Assembly: GCA_030374805.1 (NCBI GenBank)
Contig: JARGSG010000228.1
Span: 186,001-250,000, forward strand
DNA length: 64,000 nucleotides
Direction of reading: 5' to 3'
Source: Gracilaria gracilis
Lineage: Eukaryota; Rhodophyta; Florideophyceae; Gracilariales; Gracilariaceae
Shown here: positions 1 through 12,068 of the stretch, piece by piece
Position numbering within the stretch: position 1 is the stretch's first letter
Layout of the letters: each line of letters starts with the position of its first letter
The notes under the pieces: model-generated
What the model saw: the letters and a program-made list of their open reading frames with translations, nothing else
What the model was told of the DNA's origin: nothing
Database searches by the model: none
Program-made: the position numbers and the translations under genes

Positions 1-1679
1 AGGGGAAGAAGCTAGCTCACCTAGAAGGAAGTTCAGGAGTGGAAGAAAACAAAGCTGGCACTTGGAAGAGAAAAACATACGTCATAGAAAGAAGTAGGTT
101 TAATGGCCAGCAGGGCGGAATCCTACGACAACACCGCATAGCGGGAATCAGGTGGAAAATGGACTAAGCCCTCGACCCTTGGTTGGAAGGGCGCGGAGCA
201 CCGTCGTTTCCACCCCTACTGCTGGGATTGGATCCGTCAGTAAGGCTTGCAGCTAACGCGTCCCGCATTGCAGCGACGTCCCCCTCGCAATGTTTGCAGA
301 AAACCCAACACCACGGAGGAACTGAGTGATGACATCCGTATCACCAGTCCTACCAACAGAGAGCAGAAAGGCGGGCACCTCGACCACTTCGGTTTCGTCC
401 GAAAGAAAAACCACCACGGCGCCCACCGATGAAGGTTCGGGCTCGAGTGGATTCACCGGCTCAGCCGTCGCCGTGGCCGTTACTGCCATGTCGTTGGAAG
501 TCGGCCCAGCCGCATTGGCGGAAGAAACCACTTCGACTACGTCGTCCTCATACTCCATCTCGGGTTCGTATTCCATCATTTAGTCATCGTCACTGCCGTA
601 GGCGTGGTAAAACTCGTCAGCATCAACGACGTCAACGGAATGCCCGTAAGGGATGTATCTCGACGTCCTCCCCAGGAGTAAGCCTCGATCACCGCCAAGC
701 GGGTGGAGTACGAAATCTCAGCTTGTGAAATTGAATCAGGAATTGGGAACTCGAAGATCGCCCGGCTCTGCCGTGCATACCCCAAGCGATCCAACGCCAC
801 CTGAGCGGAAGCCATCGACTCGCCGGAACGCCGCAGAACTGCGACGGGAGGAACGGCTACCCATCGACGCCAATCCCACGAAGTGGTGACTACCGCCGAA
901 AGATCTCCGGGAAGACAATCGGTACCGTCAGCATAAGAATTGAAGAGCTCCTCGTTGAAAATGGCTGTAGGATGAAACTACGGAGCATTCCGGAAGAGAT
1001 GCGCGTGATCTCGAGGGTTCTGCTCGACTAACTGGTCGTAGGAAGGCCACGGCACTTCGTGCATGATGTGAACATGAGACTGGTGCTCCGGAGTGAGAAT
1101 GTGCCCGCCACTGGCGTTGTTGCCCTAAGACGCCCAAAAACATTTCCGCTTTGCGGAAAAGGCACGGAAGGAAATCCGGAAAAGTATCCCGGGTTTGGAG
1201 TTTGACCGCTCATCGCGCGAGTCACTCGAGGGACACAGGAAGGTTGGTAGTAAGACCGCGAAAGCAAAAAGTAGACGGTTATGAACAGGAACGGTCTTTG
1301 TTACAGCGAGGTTTGCACTGTCTAGTTGTAGGGACTCGGTCTTCGCGAGGCGAGATGGAATCCGAAGACTTCAGGAACGCGCTTTTATGCCCATCGTTGG
1401 GAGTTCGAAGGGCCATCGCAACGGCGCGGCCCACTCTGAAGGAGGGGGATATGAAAGACAACACTCCTTGGGGGCGATTTGAAAGACTGCGTTAATTTCC
1501 GCATCATGAGCTAGTAAGTATATATGAGCTACACCGCTATTAGCATGTCGCATCGCTGATGTAATTTCCAGAGATGTGCAAGTGGATTGCACCTCTCGAG
1601 GCGCCGGTTACCGGGTGTGAGTAGCACAAATGTAGCACGGATATACCGGAGGCAGTGTATCCAGCATTGCTGTATTGGC
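1..1679. other. no supportable gene
   Basis: Only short ORFs occur here. A minus-strand acidic ORF (253-579) and neighbouring minus ORFs (576-815, 1028-1267) have no recognisable motif and overlap plus-strand ORFs of similar length. They could be remnants of an older element. I see nothing firm. Confidence 0.5.
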
Positions 1680-1834
1680 TTAGGGGATGTCTACACCTGG
1701 ACATTTTACGACGCTTTTTGTCCAAATGCCCACAACCAGACGCAATTTTTGTCCCAATATAACACGAAGCGTTTGTCCACAGCGCGTCTACGATCAAGGG
1801 GAAACTGGGTACGCTACAGAAGCGTATCCACTCC

Positions 1835-2989
1835 TTGGAAACCTCTGTCGCAATGGACACAAAGCACAAAATCGTGCTTCTGGCTCTCCTGCAGGCACTC
1901 GAATGCCTCGAGAACGACACCCAAGCCGTAGCGCTTGCTCTCGTATTTAATACGACACTGCTGACAACACTATCCTCCATAGGGGAGAGACGAACAGCAG
2001 TTCCAGGTGGTCCTTGGTCATACGTGCGCAACGACTCGCAGTGGTTCTTCACGTACGCACATCCGCCAAGCTTCATAGCCAGCGGCTGCTGGAAAGGGCT
2101 GTTTCGAGTGTCTCGTACAGTGTTCGAGACCCTTTTCTGCGGCCTACACAGCAGGATCAAGAAGCAATCGACAAACTTTCGTCAGCCATTGAGACCGGAG
2201 CTACGCGTGGCAGCTTTTTTAATGTACAGCGGCGGCGCAACGTGCAATGCAGCAGGAGCGCAACTGGGAATGTGGAAAAGCTCGGTCGAAAGAGATGTAA
2301 AAGTCATCAGTAGAGAAATCTGCTCGGTATTCAGCGATCGCGTTGCATTACCGCAACAAGAGATCGCGATTGCGGCGGTCATGGATGGGTTTCAGACGCT
2401 CCGAGGACTCCCATACTGCGTCGGGGCAATTGACGGCACCCACATTCCTTGGTCCATGTGTCCTGAGTCGCAATACTATGAGTATCACTGCTATAGGGGG
2501 TATCCGAGCATTGTGCTTGTCGCTGTAGCTTCCACTGACAGAAAATTTCTGTACACGGACATAGGACGTCCCGGGGTTTATGGAGATTCAACTATATTTA
2601 ACAGCACTTCCTTGAAGAAAATGATCGACGAAAAGCAATGGCTTAGCCCCTGCATTCCTGATCTCATTATCGCAGGAATAAAAGTGAGGCCTTACTTGAT
2701 TGGGGATTGTGCCTTCCGTCTTGATGTTAACATGATGAACAGCACCAGCAAGGCGGAAATTGCTGCTAACTCGGTCCTCAAAACCTGGGATAGCATTGCA
2801 TCCCACACACGTAAGCCAGTCGAATGCGCTTTTGGAATACTGAAACACCGCTTCTTAGTCCTCAAAAACGGTTTAAGGTTTCATCATGAAGATAATATTG
2901 TCTTCTTCTGCAATGCCTGCGTTATTTTGCACAATATGTGCATAGATAATGACGACGATATAGAAGCATTTCTTCCACAAGATGAGTAG
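1835..2989 (+). CDS. Harbinger-type DDE transposase
   Basis: A 384-residue protein with the DDE_Tnp_4-type catalytic core of PIF/Harbinger transposases. The three acidic residues are visible: D200 in GAIDGTHI, D251 in GVYGDSTIF and E330 in KPVECAFGILKHRF. The motif YLIGDCAF lies between the second and third. The N-terminal part (about 85-160) is the helical region that precedes the core in this family. In known Harbinger elements the transposase needs the element's Myb-like partner for nuclear import and end binding, and that partner is encoded convergently at 3136-3879. The ATG used is the first in the open frame; later starts such as residue 7 are possible. The frame has no break. Confidence 0.9.
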   Translation: METSVAMDTKHKIVLLALLQALECLENDTQAVALALVFNTTLLTTLSSIGERRTAVPGGPWSYVRNDSQWFFTYAHPPSFIASGCWKGLFRVSRTVFETLFCGLHSRIKKQSTNFRQPLRPELRVAAFLMYSGGATCNAAGAQLGMWKSSVERDVKVISREICSVFSDRVALPQQEIAIAAVMDGFQTLRGLPYCVGAIDGTHIPWSMCPESQYYEYHCYRGYPSIVLVAVASTDRKFLYTDIGRPGVYGDSTIFNSTSLKKMIDEKQWLSPCIPDLIIAGIKVRPYLIGDCAFRLDVNMMNSTSKAEIAANSVLKTWDSIASHTRKPVECAFGILKHRFLVLKNGLRFHHEDNIVFFCNACVILHNMCIDNDDDIEAFLPQDE

Positions 2990-3135
2990 GCGGACGAACA
3001 CGAGATAATTACATCGGAAACATCGAGATGTAAGCAACAAAAGGATGCTTTACTACATTACGTTGTGGGGAAACTATACGAAAGTTCTTAAAACTTCTCT
3101 AGTAAACGCTCAATTACTGATCGCATCTTTTCTTT

Positions 3136-3879
3136 CTAATCGTTTCCTCGCTTGAGCTCTTCCAGAAGCCTTACTTGGCAGTCCTTTGTTTCCTGTAAAA
3201 AGGTTTCTGTTGCGGCAGCATGTGATATTTTCTGTCGTTTTCGGGAACTAGTTGGACTGCGCTCACTCTGCGCAAAGCCAGATTCGCTGTCGATGATCGC
3301 AGGGGGATTATGTCTCGCTTTAGCATGCTCGAGCTCATGCATCTTCTGAAAGAACTCAGGTTTGTCATAGAGTTCAGGGTCATCACCGTCTCTTCCCGAT
3401 TCACTAATTTTTGATATGGACGAACTGTAGTCTTGCTTAATGCGCGTGAACTTCTTCTGCCAGGCTTCAGCTGATCGATGTATATTGTGCTCTCTTTTTG
3501 CCATGTCTGTGGCAAGTTGAAATATATCTTTGAGCGATTTCTTTTGCTTCTTTCGTTCCCCATACCCAGCGGTCTTCATCATTTTGAGAAGCAGTATCAC
3601 TGTGTCATGATAATAATGTTGGCTGTTGTAAACGGGCCTGCTATCGGTTGATAATTGTGCTTTGGTTTCGACGTTTGTTTCAGGCACTGGCTGAGCGGCA
3701 TCTGTAGCAGCTGTCTGCAAATCTTTGTGAGGCGGGGATGATTGGGGAGTGTTGGACGTAGGAGCTTTTGGTTGACACTGATTGCCTCTAGGAGAGGTTT
3801 GGGGCATGTTGGACGTGGACGTCATTGTTTCAGACTGATTGCGACTAGGGGATGATTGGGGTAAGTCTGCAAGAGTCAT
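3136..3879 (-). CDS. Harbinger Myb/SANT-like accessory protein
   Basis: A 247-residue protein on the opposite strand inside the Harbinger element. Residues 1-75 are low-complexity, rich in Pro, Ser, Thr and Gln, with loosely repeated SPRGNQ/SPPHK blocks. A helical domain follows at about 85-165; it contains Myb/SANT-like spacing of aromatic residues (HYYHDTVILLLKMMK, then EAWQKKFTRIKQDY). The C-terminus is basic with a likely nuclear signal (SSRKRQK). By family knowledge this is the DNA-binding partner of the transposase. The Myb assignment rests on position in the element and the tryptophan/helix pattern, not on a database match. Confidence 0.75.
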   Translation of the reverse strand: MTLADLPQSSPSRNQSETMTSTSNMPQTSPRGNQCQPKAPTSNTPQSSPPHKDLQTAATDAAQPVPETNVETKAQLSTDSRPVYNSQHYYHDTVILLLKMMKTAGYGERKKQKKSLKDIFQLATDMAKREHNIHRSAEAWQKKFTRIKQDYSSSISKISESGRDGDDPELYDKPEFFQKMHELEHAKARHNPPAIIDSESGFAQSERSPTSSRKRQKISHAAATETFLQETKDCQVRLLEELKRGND

Positions 3880-4257
3880 CGTCGTTGACTAGTTTTGACG
3901 TGAGCAATATGGGAGGACTGGGTCTTGGGGTCGTTTCTACACTGGACTGAATCACCGTCCAGTGCCATTGGGACAAATCATTGTCATCTGTAGACAACGC
4001 TCCGTGTCCCGTTTTGAATTGTCCATTTTTGATGTAGACACCCCCTTACATATTTTACAGATTATCTAGCCCGGCGCACCCACTTTCAGTGGTGTGCCGA
4101 GGTTATTACGTAGAGAGTTGAGCACCGCTCCCCCAAGTAAATTGCCCTTTGCCAAGCAAGGGTTTCTGGCTCTAATTATCACGCCTTCGCGGATTGTTCA
4201 CCTCCAAGTGGAGTAACGACTGTGTTGTTCAAGTATAGTTAGCCACCCTTGAGGCAC

Positions 4258-5114
4258 TTAGAGTATGACCCCTCCTTCTGTGTCTCGTTTTGACCTTTTG
4301 TCGTATACTCGCACCTGTATTGGGTTTGATATATGGTTTCTCTCTTTCCCCGACTCTGGTGTTTCTCTTTCTCCCGTTTTTGGGTTTGCCTTTTTTGCCC
4401 TGTTCTCATTGGCCCGTTTCCGACGCTTTGTCATTGCCGTGCCACTCTCTTTCGAGGACTCATCTCGTGATCGTGTGAACACGTGAATCTCTACCGAGAA
4501 CTTCCTGACATCAACACTATGACGCTTGTCGTGACAGTTTGAACTGGGGTTTACACCCGGCATAGCTGTGTCATTCCCGAAGTGCTTCGTTCGCTGTGCT
4601 ACCCAATCGGGAGGAAGATTCTGAACTTCTTCATGTGCTGCGCTTCTACCGCCAAAGACGTTTCTATACACTTTCGTCCACAAAATGCTCCACCCACCTC
4701 AAAGAGATACTTCCATCAACACTAGCTAGGTCTTTTTAACGCCTTATTGCATTGAAAAGAGGGTAACACGACGGCGTTTCTCGCTGAACGCTGCTTTGAA
4801 AACGATACCTGGCCCGCACAACTTGAAGAACAACTAATTGTGACCACGCATGCCCATTTCCGGATACAACTGGCATAATGGTGGCCTGCTGAGCAGTCAA
4901 TGAACATTTTACATTTTAAGTCGACTGAATTTCTACGGCCGTGCATGTCGAACTGTGACTTTGATCTTGCTCTCGTTGCTATTCTGACAGAGAAGCCGCT
5001 TTCGTAAATACTTAATATAGGGTCCGGCGAGTTCATCCTACAATATTTGTACACAAGATTGAAGTCTAAAAAATGAGTTGCAAGGTTCTCAGACCTCATG
5101 GTAATGGATCGCAA
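4258..5114 (-). pseudogene. possible decayed pogo/Tigger-like transposase fragment
   Basis: Two successive minus-strand ORFs (4722-5114, then 4258-4683) read in the order of a pogo-type transposase. The first contains DPILSIYESGFSV, which resembles the first catalytic-aspartate block (Y-N-x-D-E-x-G-F) with the aspartate replaced, followed by a Ser/Cys-rich stretch. The second is rich in Lys, Arg and Glu, like the C-terminal tails of such proteins. The resemblance is weak and could be chance. The sequence is not close to the two pogo elements at 44.5-50.1 kb. Confidence 0.25.
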
Positions 5115-7140
5115 TTTCTGTAGATTAGTCTTTTTTTAAGATATAATTGAGAGTAGCGCCGCAAAAAGCGAAAGCAAAGCATTCCTTTGACCTATTGTTT
5201 TTAAACGGTAGTTAGAGTTGTCTTGCGGGCGGAAAGGCACAAATTAATGTTGGACTAGGTATCTAAAGTACTACAGAAATAAAGATGTACTTTGACTGGA
5301 GAAATGCAAATCAGCGTCAACAATCAGTGGTTATTTTGTTGCCGTCAAGTTTTTGGGCTTTCATTGACGTTTTCTGATTACCATTTTGGTCTTTAAAAGA
5401 AGTTGAAGGTGTGATTTGGCTACTCGAAAGTTTTTGGCACATTTTCGAAGGAAGTGTTGCGGTTTTTAACACCGGACAGCTCTGAGAAGCTGCATGGAAT
5501 CAGGTCCATGTTTTTTCGGGGCCACAACACGTTTTGCCACCTATGATCGTACCCACAAAGCACCAAATTTTTCGAGGGCTTCTTCTCGTATCTAGTCGGC
5601 GATATTTCAGCCGCTGGAGGACCTGGGAGGTTGCAGGGATGAATCCCGTCACAAAAAAGACCGCTGAGTTCGAATTTGGCTCCAAATTTGGAATTGTTTG
5701 AGGCCGTTTGGCGCTATAGAGCCTAATTCTTGTCAGGCAGACCTGGAATAGACTAAAAGTAGCTGAAGACTATGATGTTTTTTAGCTATTAGTTTGCCTG
5801 CGAAGCCAACGAAACCAGAAATAATATAGAAAGGAGATTTCAACATTGCATGTGATCAAAAACTACTTCTTCTCTCTCGTGGGAAAGATGAATTTCCAAT
5901 CTTTTGGACAAGCAGGTATTCCATGTGAGGCGACAAATGCTTCTAAATGGACATCACTCTTGACAGCATGCGTATGCATCACGTGCAAGTGCACAATCAG
6001 GATTCCAGGTGGACAAGAGTTGTTTCCAGGTATAAATGAACAGTCGATATCATATCTTTATATTGAATTTTCAAACATATGGCAACTATAACGTACTGTT
6101 GTACACCTTGATGCTGACCCTCCATTGTTATAAAGGAAACTACAGCTTTCTTTTCGCTATCTTTTTTCTTAACTCCATCTGTGTTTACTTCTATATTTTC
6201 CTTTCTTTCCACTCCGAGCCTTAGATTTATGCGTCCGAGATTCTTCAACTTGAAATGGCCCACTGTCTTCTACAGTCTTCACACCTGTTTTTTTTCAACG
6301 AGAGCATTCGTCGTCTGCCTTCGTGATTTAACGAAGGTATGCTTCTGTACGGTTCGGGTTGAATGAAAATAATCAAAGCAAGATTGGGAGGCCAAAGAGA
6401 GAGAACCCGTCTGTGTTCTGCAAATGCTAGTTTTTGGCGAGAGTCGCGCAGAATTTGGCAAGGGTCGTCCAGTAAATTTTTTGGAAAATTACCTTGTGCT
6501 GCTTTTCCAAATTTTGCAGAAAATTGCTTGGGTTGCCCAATATTGGTCCGCAGGAAATACTCCATGGTATTCCGGTCGCGCTATTTTGCTCTGCCAGGAT
6601 TAACTGCGCAGTTTTCCACCAAGTGCAGTTTCAGTTTTCACATTGGGTGCACATTAAACGTCTCAATAAATGGAATACTCGCATTCACCCTATGGAATAG
6701 TAGCGCTAGTTCCGATGCTTCCTATTCAACCAGAGTTTCCTTTATTTCTATCTATTCACCTATCTGATGCCTATCGTAATCGCTATTCTAATTCCTATTC
6801 ACTACATTAGCAGAGCTCTATTCAATGGCATCGGCGAGCGTCAACCTCGCCAGGTTCTTGCTCGCCAGTACCATTGAACGGCGCTCTGCGCGAGCATTTT
6901 CGCAGAGAATGCGAGCCGACCTGCGAACTGCAGTACCGCCATGACGCGAAGCGCCTCATGGCGATACTCTACTACTCAGTTTGTGCGTCGCATGTCAGTT
7001 CGCTCATCGCACGTAGCGCTCACCGCCTCGCAAAACGTTCGAAATTAGTTTTACCTGTATTGGGATCGGAAAGGAGGCGAGTTGTCAGTATTCGCAATCT
7101 GGAGTGTAGAGTGTTACTCTTGTGAGAAACGTACCGCATA
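5115..7140. other. no gene seen
   Basis: AT-richer sequence with only short overlapping ORFs on both strands and no recognisable domain. It holds one small inverted repeat (6821-6878) and a CCTATTC-rich low-complexity stretch near 6715-6805. Confidence 0.5.
6821..6878. repeat. small inverted repeat
   Basis: The arms TTCAATGGCATCGGCGAGC (6821-6839) and the complement of TTCAATGGTACTGGCGAGC (6860-6878) can pair with three mismatches around a 20-nt loop. It may be the remnant of a miniature element; no target duplication is evident. Confidence 0.5.
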
Positions 7141-7196
7141 TCAGAGTGCTATCTGTTTCTAAGAAAAAAAGTCAGTAGTACCACCATGAGCTCCCT

Positions 7197-8215
7197 GTGT
7201 TCAACGGCTAAGAAAATGAAACAAAAAGTTAGATTACTGAAAAACGCAGTTCCCAGACAGAGTAGATCAACAAGACGCACCAATAACATGAACGCATTCA
7301 AGAGATTGAGGCACCGTTAACCATCCCCATATTCTCCTAGTCGCCACACGGGCAGCATAAGAAACAATCCTTTACCTGTTAAGCAATGAAATGATGGAAA
7401 ACATGTCAGAATCAAACCAAGAAGAAACCATCATGCCATGAAAACATAGCCAACTTACCATTAAGAATCACTCGTTCTGCCTCGAAAACGTAACGCACGT
7501 GCCCAATATTAGACCAACGTATGCAATCGTATCGAAATCGCTTACCTGTGAATCAATACAATGCCGCTTTAAATGTCAGAAAAAAAGCAGAAAGTGACCA
7601 ATCTCGCTTTCCCAAAGTTTAAACTTACCATTACGCAGTCTTCTGTACAAAACCATTCCGCATCGTGCCACATTCCTCGCGCTATCCAACAACAGTACCT
7701 GTGCTCAACGGCGAAGAAGATAAAACAACAAGTTTGAATACGTAGAAACGCGTTTCCCAGCACACTATTGCAACAAGACGTACCAAGAACATGAATGCAT
7801 TCAAGAGATTGAGGCACTGCGACTATAGGAGTATGCGGATGTTCAGCGGTGCCACCGTTGACCATCCGCATAATCGTATAATCACAAAACCGGCATCATA
7901 AGAAACAATCCTTTACCTGTTTAGCAATGAAATGATGAAGAGCATGTCAGAATCAATCCAGAAAGAAACCAACCCGCAATGAAAACATAGCCAACTTACC
8001 ATTCATAATCACTCATGCTGCCTCGTACAGGTAACGCACTCGCTGACCATTAGACTACGCGCAGATGCATATCGAGAAGCGTTTACCTGCGAAGGAATAC
8101 AATTCCGCTTAAAATGTCAGAAACGAAGCATAAAGTGACCAACCTCTCTTTCCCAAACTTACCATTACGAATTCTTCTGTACAGACCAGTTCCGCATCGT
8201 TTCAGAAATATTAGT
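7197..8215 (-). repeat. ~504-bp tandem duplication with regular splice-like signals
   Basis: Two head-to-tail diverged copies start near 7201 (TCAACGGCTAAG) and 7705 (TCAACGGCGAAG). Read on the minus strand, each shows the same series: a donor-like G|GTAAGTTTR, an acceptor-like CAG|GTAARCG about 80 nt on, a second donor ATG|GTAAGTTGGC, a second acceptor AACAG|GTAAAGG, and a third donor TTG|GTRCGTC. Segments between acceptor and donor are about 85-140 nt and the putative introns about 70-85 nt. This fits a duplicated block of a multi-exon minus-strand transcript, extending upstream to a further donor near 8258. No protein could be recognised, so it may be a non-coding spliced RNA or a decayed gene. 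Confidence 0.5.
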
Positions 8216-8880
8216 AGTTGGTTCAGAAGTATGAAGCGGGGAAGAATAAACTTACCAAAGAACCCAAACGTCCGCACCTCAGCAAGAAGAGATTCTCCGA
8301 AATGGTTCGTTCAACTTCTTAAACGCATGATGTCCGACGTCATGCGATTAGGAAGTGAAAGATCTCTTTCGGAAAGCATCAATCATGTTTTGCGCACTGC
8401 GTGCGAGAAACAGAACGAAACGGAGCAAATATCGCCTTCGTCGAACCGCAATGGGAAAACGTAGTCAGCTTCGGATGAAAATGGGAGAAAACGTCGTTTC
8501 AAAACGTACCAGAAGCCAGTTACCTACATCAGCATCAACTGGGACGCTTGCCCGAGCGACGATCCCAGTTCATGGAGGAGGCGAGGCCACAGAGAATTTT
8601 ACGCGTCGTCGGCCGAGATCGGACAAGTGTACAGATATATCGTTGTCAATCGACAGAATTATTTTCAGTGGTGGATACTCAGGGTTGAACCCTGGCGTCA
8701 AGGTTGACGTGTCCATGGGTTCCTTTTTTGAACAAAAGCACATGATTTAAACTCAAATCTATTCTCCACTCCTTCCCCTGTCCTCAGCATCCTCCCCACC
8801 GTCCTTCCGTCTTCCGCTTCTCTTCCGTGCCTGTTCCCTTCCTCTTCTCTAAGTTTTTTCCCTCCATTATGGTTTAATAC

Positions 8881-11800
8881 TGCAGGCACAAACAGCGCGG
8901 TTGTCCTTCCATGGCGCGAGGAGTGTTGTCGCTTCAGAGACACGTCAGTCAGTGTCCTCACCGTCACAAAGCCATTCCATACGGTGAGCACAGCATTCGA
9001 CGGAGCAAGCGCTTCAAGTTATCTGCCCCACCTCCAAACGCTTCTTCTTCGGAAACCGTTACAGCTCCATGCCGTACTGCCGAGTCTCTCCTTCCCAAAG
9101 AAATGGAGGTCTCCGTTTCACCGGAACCTCCGGAGCCCGACCGAATTGAGTCGAGATCTAAACCTCCGTCACCCTCTCCCCCCTACTCTTTGAAACCTCA
9201 ATTGGAAACGACTCTACTCCTCCACCTTCCGAAGAGTCGCTCGACGCTCTTCACATGGATTATCTTACCGTCTGTCTCGCTTCCGTAGCCCCCAACCTTG
9301 GTCACCGTGAGGTACACGAGCGCATTGGTCTTCTTCGAAACCCCCGCTTCTTGCAGAAGTGCTTCAACGAAACCATCACCAGTTCCAAGCGCTGTACGGA
9401 ACTCAAGAACTCTATCTTCGAACGATATGCTTCCACCCATGGATTCAAACGAACCTCTATCTCCCCGCAAGGATGTAAGTTCAACGCCACCCTCTACACG
9501 AGAGAACGAATTAAGACCCTCCTCAAGCAGCTCCAGTTGGCTAACAGCGAAAACACTTTCTTCCATCCTATCCCCCACACCCACTCCGCGAAAATTTCTC
9601 ATCCCATGTCCGCAACTCTCGCAAGAGACGCCACCTCCAAGCTGAAGGAAGTGGTAATGGGCTCCTTGGATAATAGAATAGTTTGGCATACTCAAGAAAT
9701 AAGTTTCAGTGAATCTATCGTAGGTATTCTGCAGTTGTACACCGATAAGTCTTCAACAACTCTAAAGCAAACTTCGGTCACCGCCTATCCCCTTCACCTC
9801 GTTTTCCTCAACTTTTCCGACCATCTACGCCGTAAATGTATCCGCGAAGACCCCACGGTAGTTGCGTACTTCCCTACAGCTCTCGAAGAAGTTTCTTCGT
9901 CGCATGCCGATGCCATGCCCTTCGTTTCCAACAAATATCTCCGCGATGCGAAGATGCAGATTCTGCATCCCTACCTTCGTCGTATTCTAGAGCCTATTCT
10001 AAACCTTGCATTGAAAGGAATTGAGTTCACCGGGAAAGACAGAGTTCATCGGGTATGCCATCCACTCTTGGCAAGTTACTGCGCAGACATACCTGAAGCA
10101 AAATATATTCTGTCTATTCTTCATGGCACAAAGACCAGACGCCCCTGTCACAGATGACAGGTGCCACGCTCAGTTTTATCCAGTGATGTGCCAACCTCTT
10201 TCTCCTTGCGAGCACAGAACCAGACGAAACGACTAAGGGAAGCATATTCCGCAGTCTTGAAAAATGCAGAGCAAGAAGACCTTGAACGACGTCCCCGTCG
10301 AGCTAGAGACAGAAGAGCTCAGGCAGATTCTCTGATGCGCTCCAACTCCGTATCTCTTACCCTGTCTTTTCTAGAACGCCTTTTCATCCTTCGTTTGATC
10401 CCAGGACTTTCTCGTTACAGCCTCTTCTTCTTCGAACCGTTGCACAACCTTCATCTTGGCATATCAAAGCTCATTAAAACAGCCACCATTGAGCGACTTC
10501 AGTCACACACGCTGTCAAGCACCATAGGAGCATCTGCACCGCGCTCCTTCCGAACAGTTCGCACGCAACTTCTAAACCATGCAAACGTCATCCTCGCCGC
10601 CATGGAAAGGGACTTCCCCGCTAGAGGCTTGCACATAGACTTTTCTACACAAGAAAAAGGCAAGTCTCTCAACGGTATACTTACCAACGAAGGTCTACGC
10701 GGAATGCTGGAGGAAAAGAACTACAAAGCACTGGACATGGTTTTCCCATTCATAGGCGCTTTCTTTGATACATGTTGTGGAGAACATGAAACAGCACCTA
10801 TCACAACCATCTTCACACAATACTCAGAATTGGTCGGCGCCATTTTCAGGTATAATCGAGAACCACACTGGAACGAAAGCTCTCTCTCAGCTCTCCAGGC
10901 CCAGATCACAGCCTTCAAACAGTGTACGACCAGAATATTAGTCGACTTCCACCCCTCTAGACTTGAAACGTTGAAGTTTCATCTTCTTGACCATCTCGTC
11001 GAGGATATCAGACGTCTAGGAGGTATCCAATACTACGATGCAGGGATATATGAGCATGCCCACCTCTTATTCATTATCGGCGAACGTCGAGAAGAACGGC
11101 AACGGCTGTGCAGGAAACCATTCGCTCTATCGACCATGAAAATGTGAGAAAGAAATGGATCGGTGATAATCTCCAAGAAGGCATGGCACGCCCACCATAC
11201 CTTCCATTCAAATTCCTCGATTTACGAACAGGGGTCGTTCGATAACCATGGGACAACTTCGACACTACGTTAGGCGGCTCTCCTCATCTTCACTGACGCT
11301 ATCTGATGTTAAGAGGGACCTCCAGGATAATGATACAATCTCCATTCTAGACCAAATTGGGGAACAAATACTTCCACCGTTCCTCAACCTGGTTGAGGAG
11401 ACGCTCGAAGATAACTCCATATCCCATTCACCGGAGAAGAACAGGATAACACTCGTGAACTCCGCAGTTGTGAGAGGTGGTATGGTTCCCGTTCTGCGAC
11501 ATTTTGAGGCCTCGTCCAATTCTATCGTCCTAGGTAGAAACAAGTACCCTGTCAACCAAAGGGTGTGTTCCTCTCCGGCTTTGGGACCGAGCAGGAAGCC
11601 CAAATTCTCGACCATCTTGGTCAAAGGAGAACAAGGTGCGACATGAGTTGCTCAAGTAGTCGCTCTTGTTCGTGTGTCTGTTCCCGAATACTCGGGCCCT
11701 GTTCCAGAAGTGGCATTCGTTCGGTATTTTGAGGTATTGCCTCCCGCAACAGCTTTGGACAATGTTTTGCAATGCGTATCTTTACGTTGGGCTACAAGTG

Positions 11801-12057
11801 ATGAGCAAAACCACACTGTACCCTTCCCTGCCCATTCAAAACTAAAGAGTTCAGAACACCTCACCCCTTGGTATGGAGTGGTTCCGGGTTGAGCAATACA
11901 GGGAACAGTACATATAGTTCGTTCTAATTATCCAGCCCAGCCATTTTCTTCTACACTCCAATGGTTCCAACATCGATTCTACATCAATAGTTTTTATCAT
12001 GAGCCTGTTCAAAACCCAACTGAACCCGAAGAACCCTATATAGAAGTAGAACAGTAA
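8881..12057 (+). pseudogene. Plavaka-like transposase, interrupted (copy A)
   Basis: The reading order is as follows. A C2H2-like finger (8881-8975, GC..P then LQRHVSQCPHR) is followed by a helical region (9255-9540). The core has the Plavaka hallmark LYTDKSSTTLK...YPLHLVFLNFSDHLRRK and then CHPLLASYCADIPEAKY...CHR. Downstream lies a second half (10161-11147) with LLDHLVEDIRRLGG and YEHAHLLFI, and a C-terminal part (11640-12057) with LTPWYGV and FYINSFY. Plavaka is a clade of the CACTA/EnSpm superfamily, whose transposases cut and paste the element. The gene is broken. Comparison with copy B shows that a conserved Cys codon after CHR is a TGA here (10156-10158), and the frame also shifts between the finger and the core and near 11150-11250. 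A start codon for the finger frame is not visible. Confidence 0.75.
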
Positions 12058-12068
12058 AAGATTCCCAG

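Larger units (their letters stand above)
1683..4045. mobile_element. complete PIF/Harbinger DNA transposon
   Basis: The ends are inverted copies: GGGGATGTCTACA on the left (from 1683) and the reverse complement of GGGGGTGTCTACA on the right (ending at 4045). The element is flanked by the 3-bp direct repeat TTA at 1680-1682 and 4046-4048, the target duplication typical of Harbinger elements. It carries the two expected genes, a DDE transposase on plus and a Myb/SANT-like protein on minus, convergent and about 150 bp apart. Both are open, so the element looks recent and possibly still functional. Confidence 0.9.

Noticed and set aside
1-1679. Retroelement remnant
   Set aside because: Acidic and basic short ORFs gave a vague impression only; no reverse transcriptase, protease or zinc-knuckle motif was found.
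9198-9695. 165-codon minus ORF
   Set aside because: Opposite the Plavaka-like transposase core.
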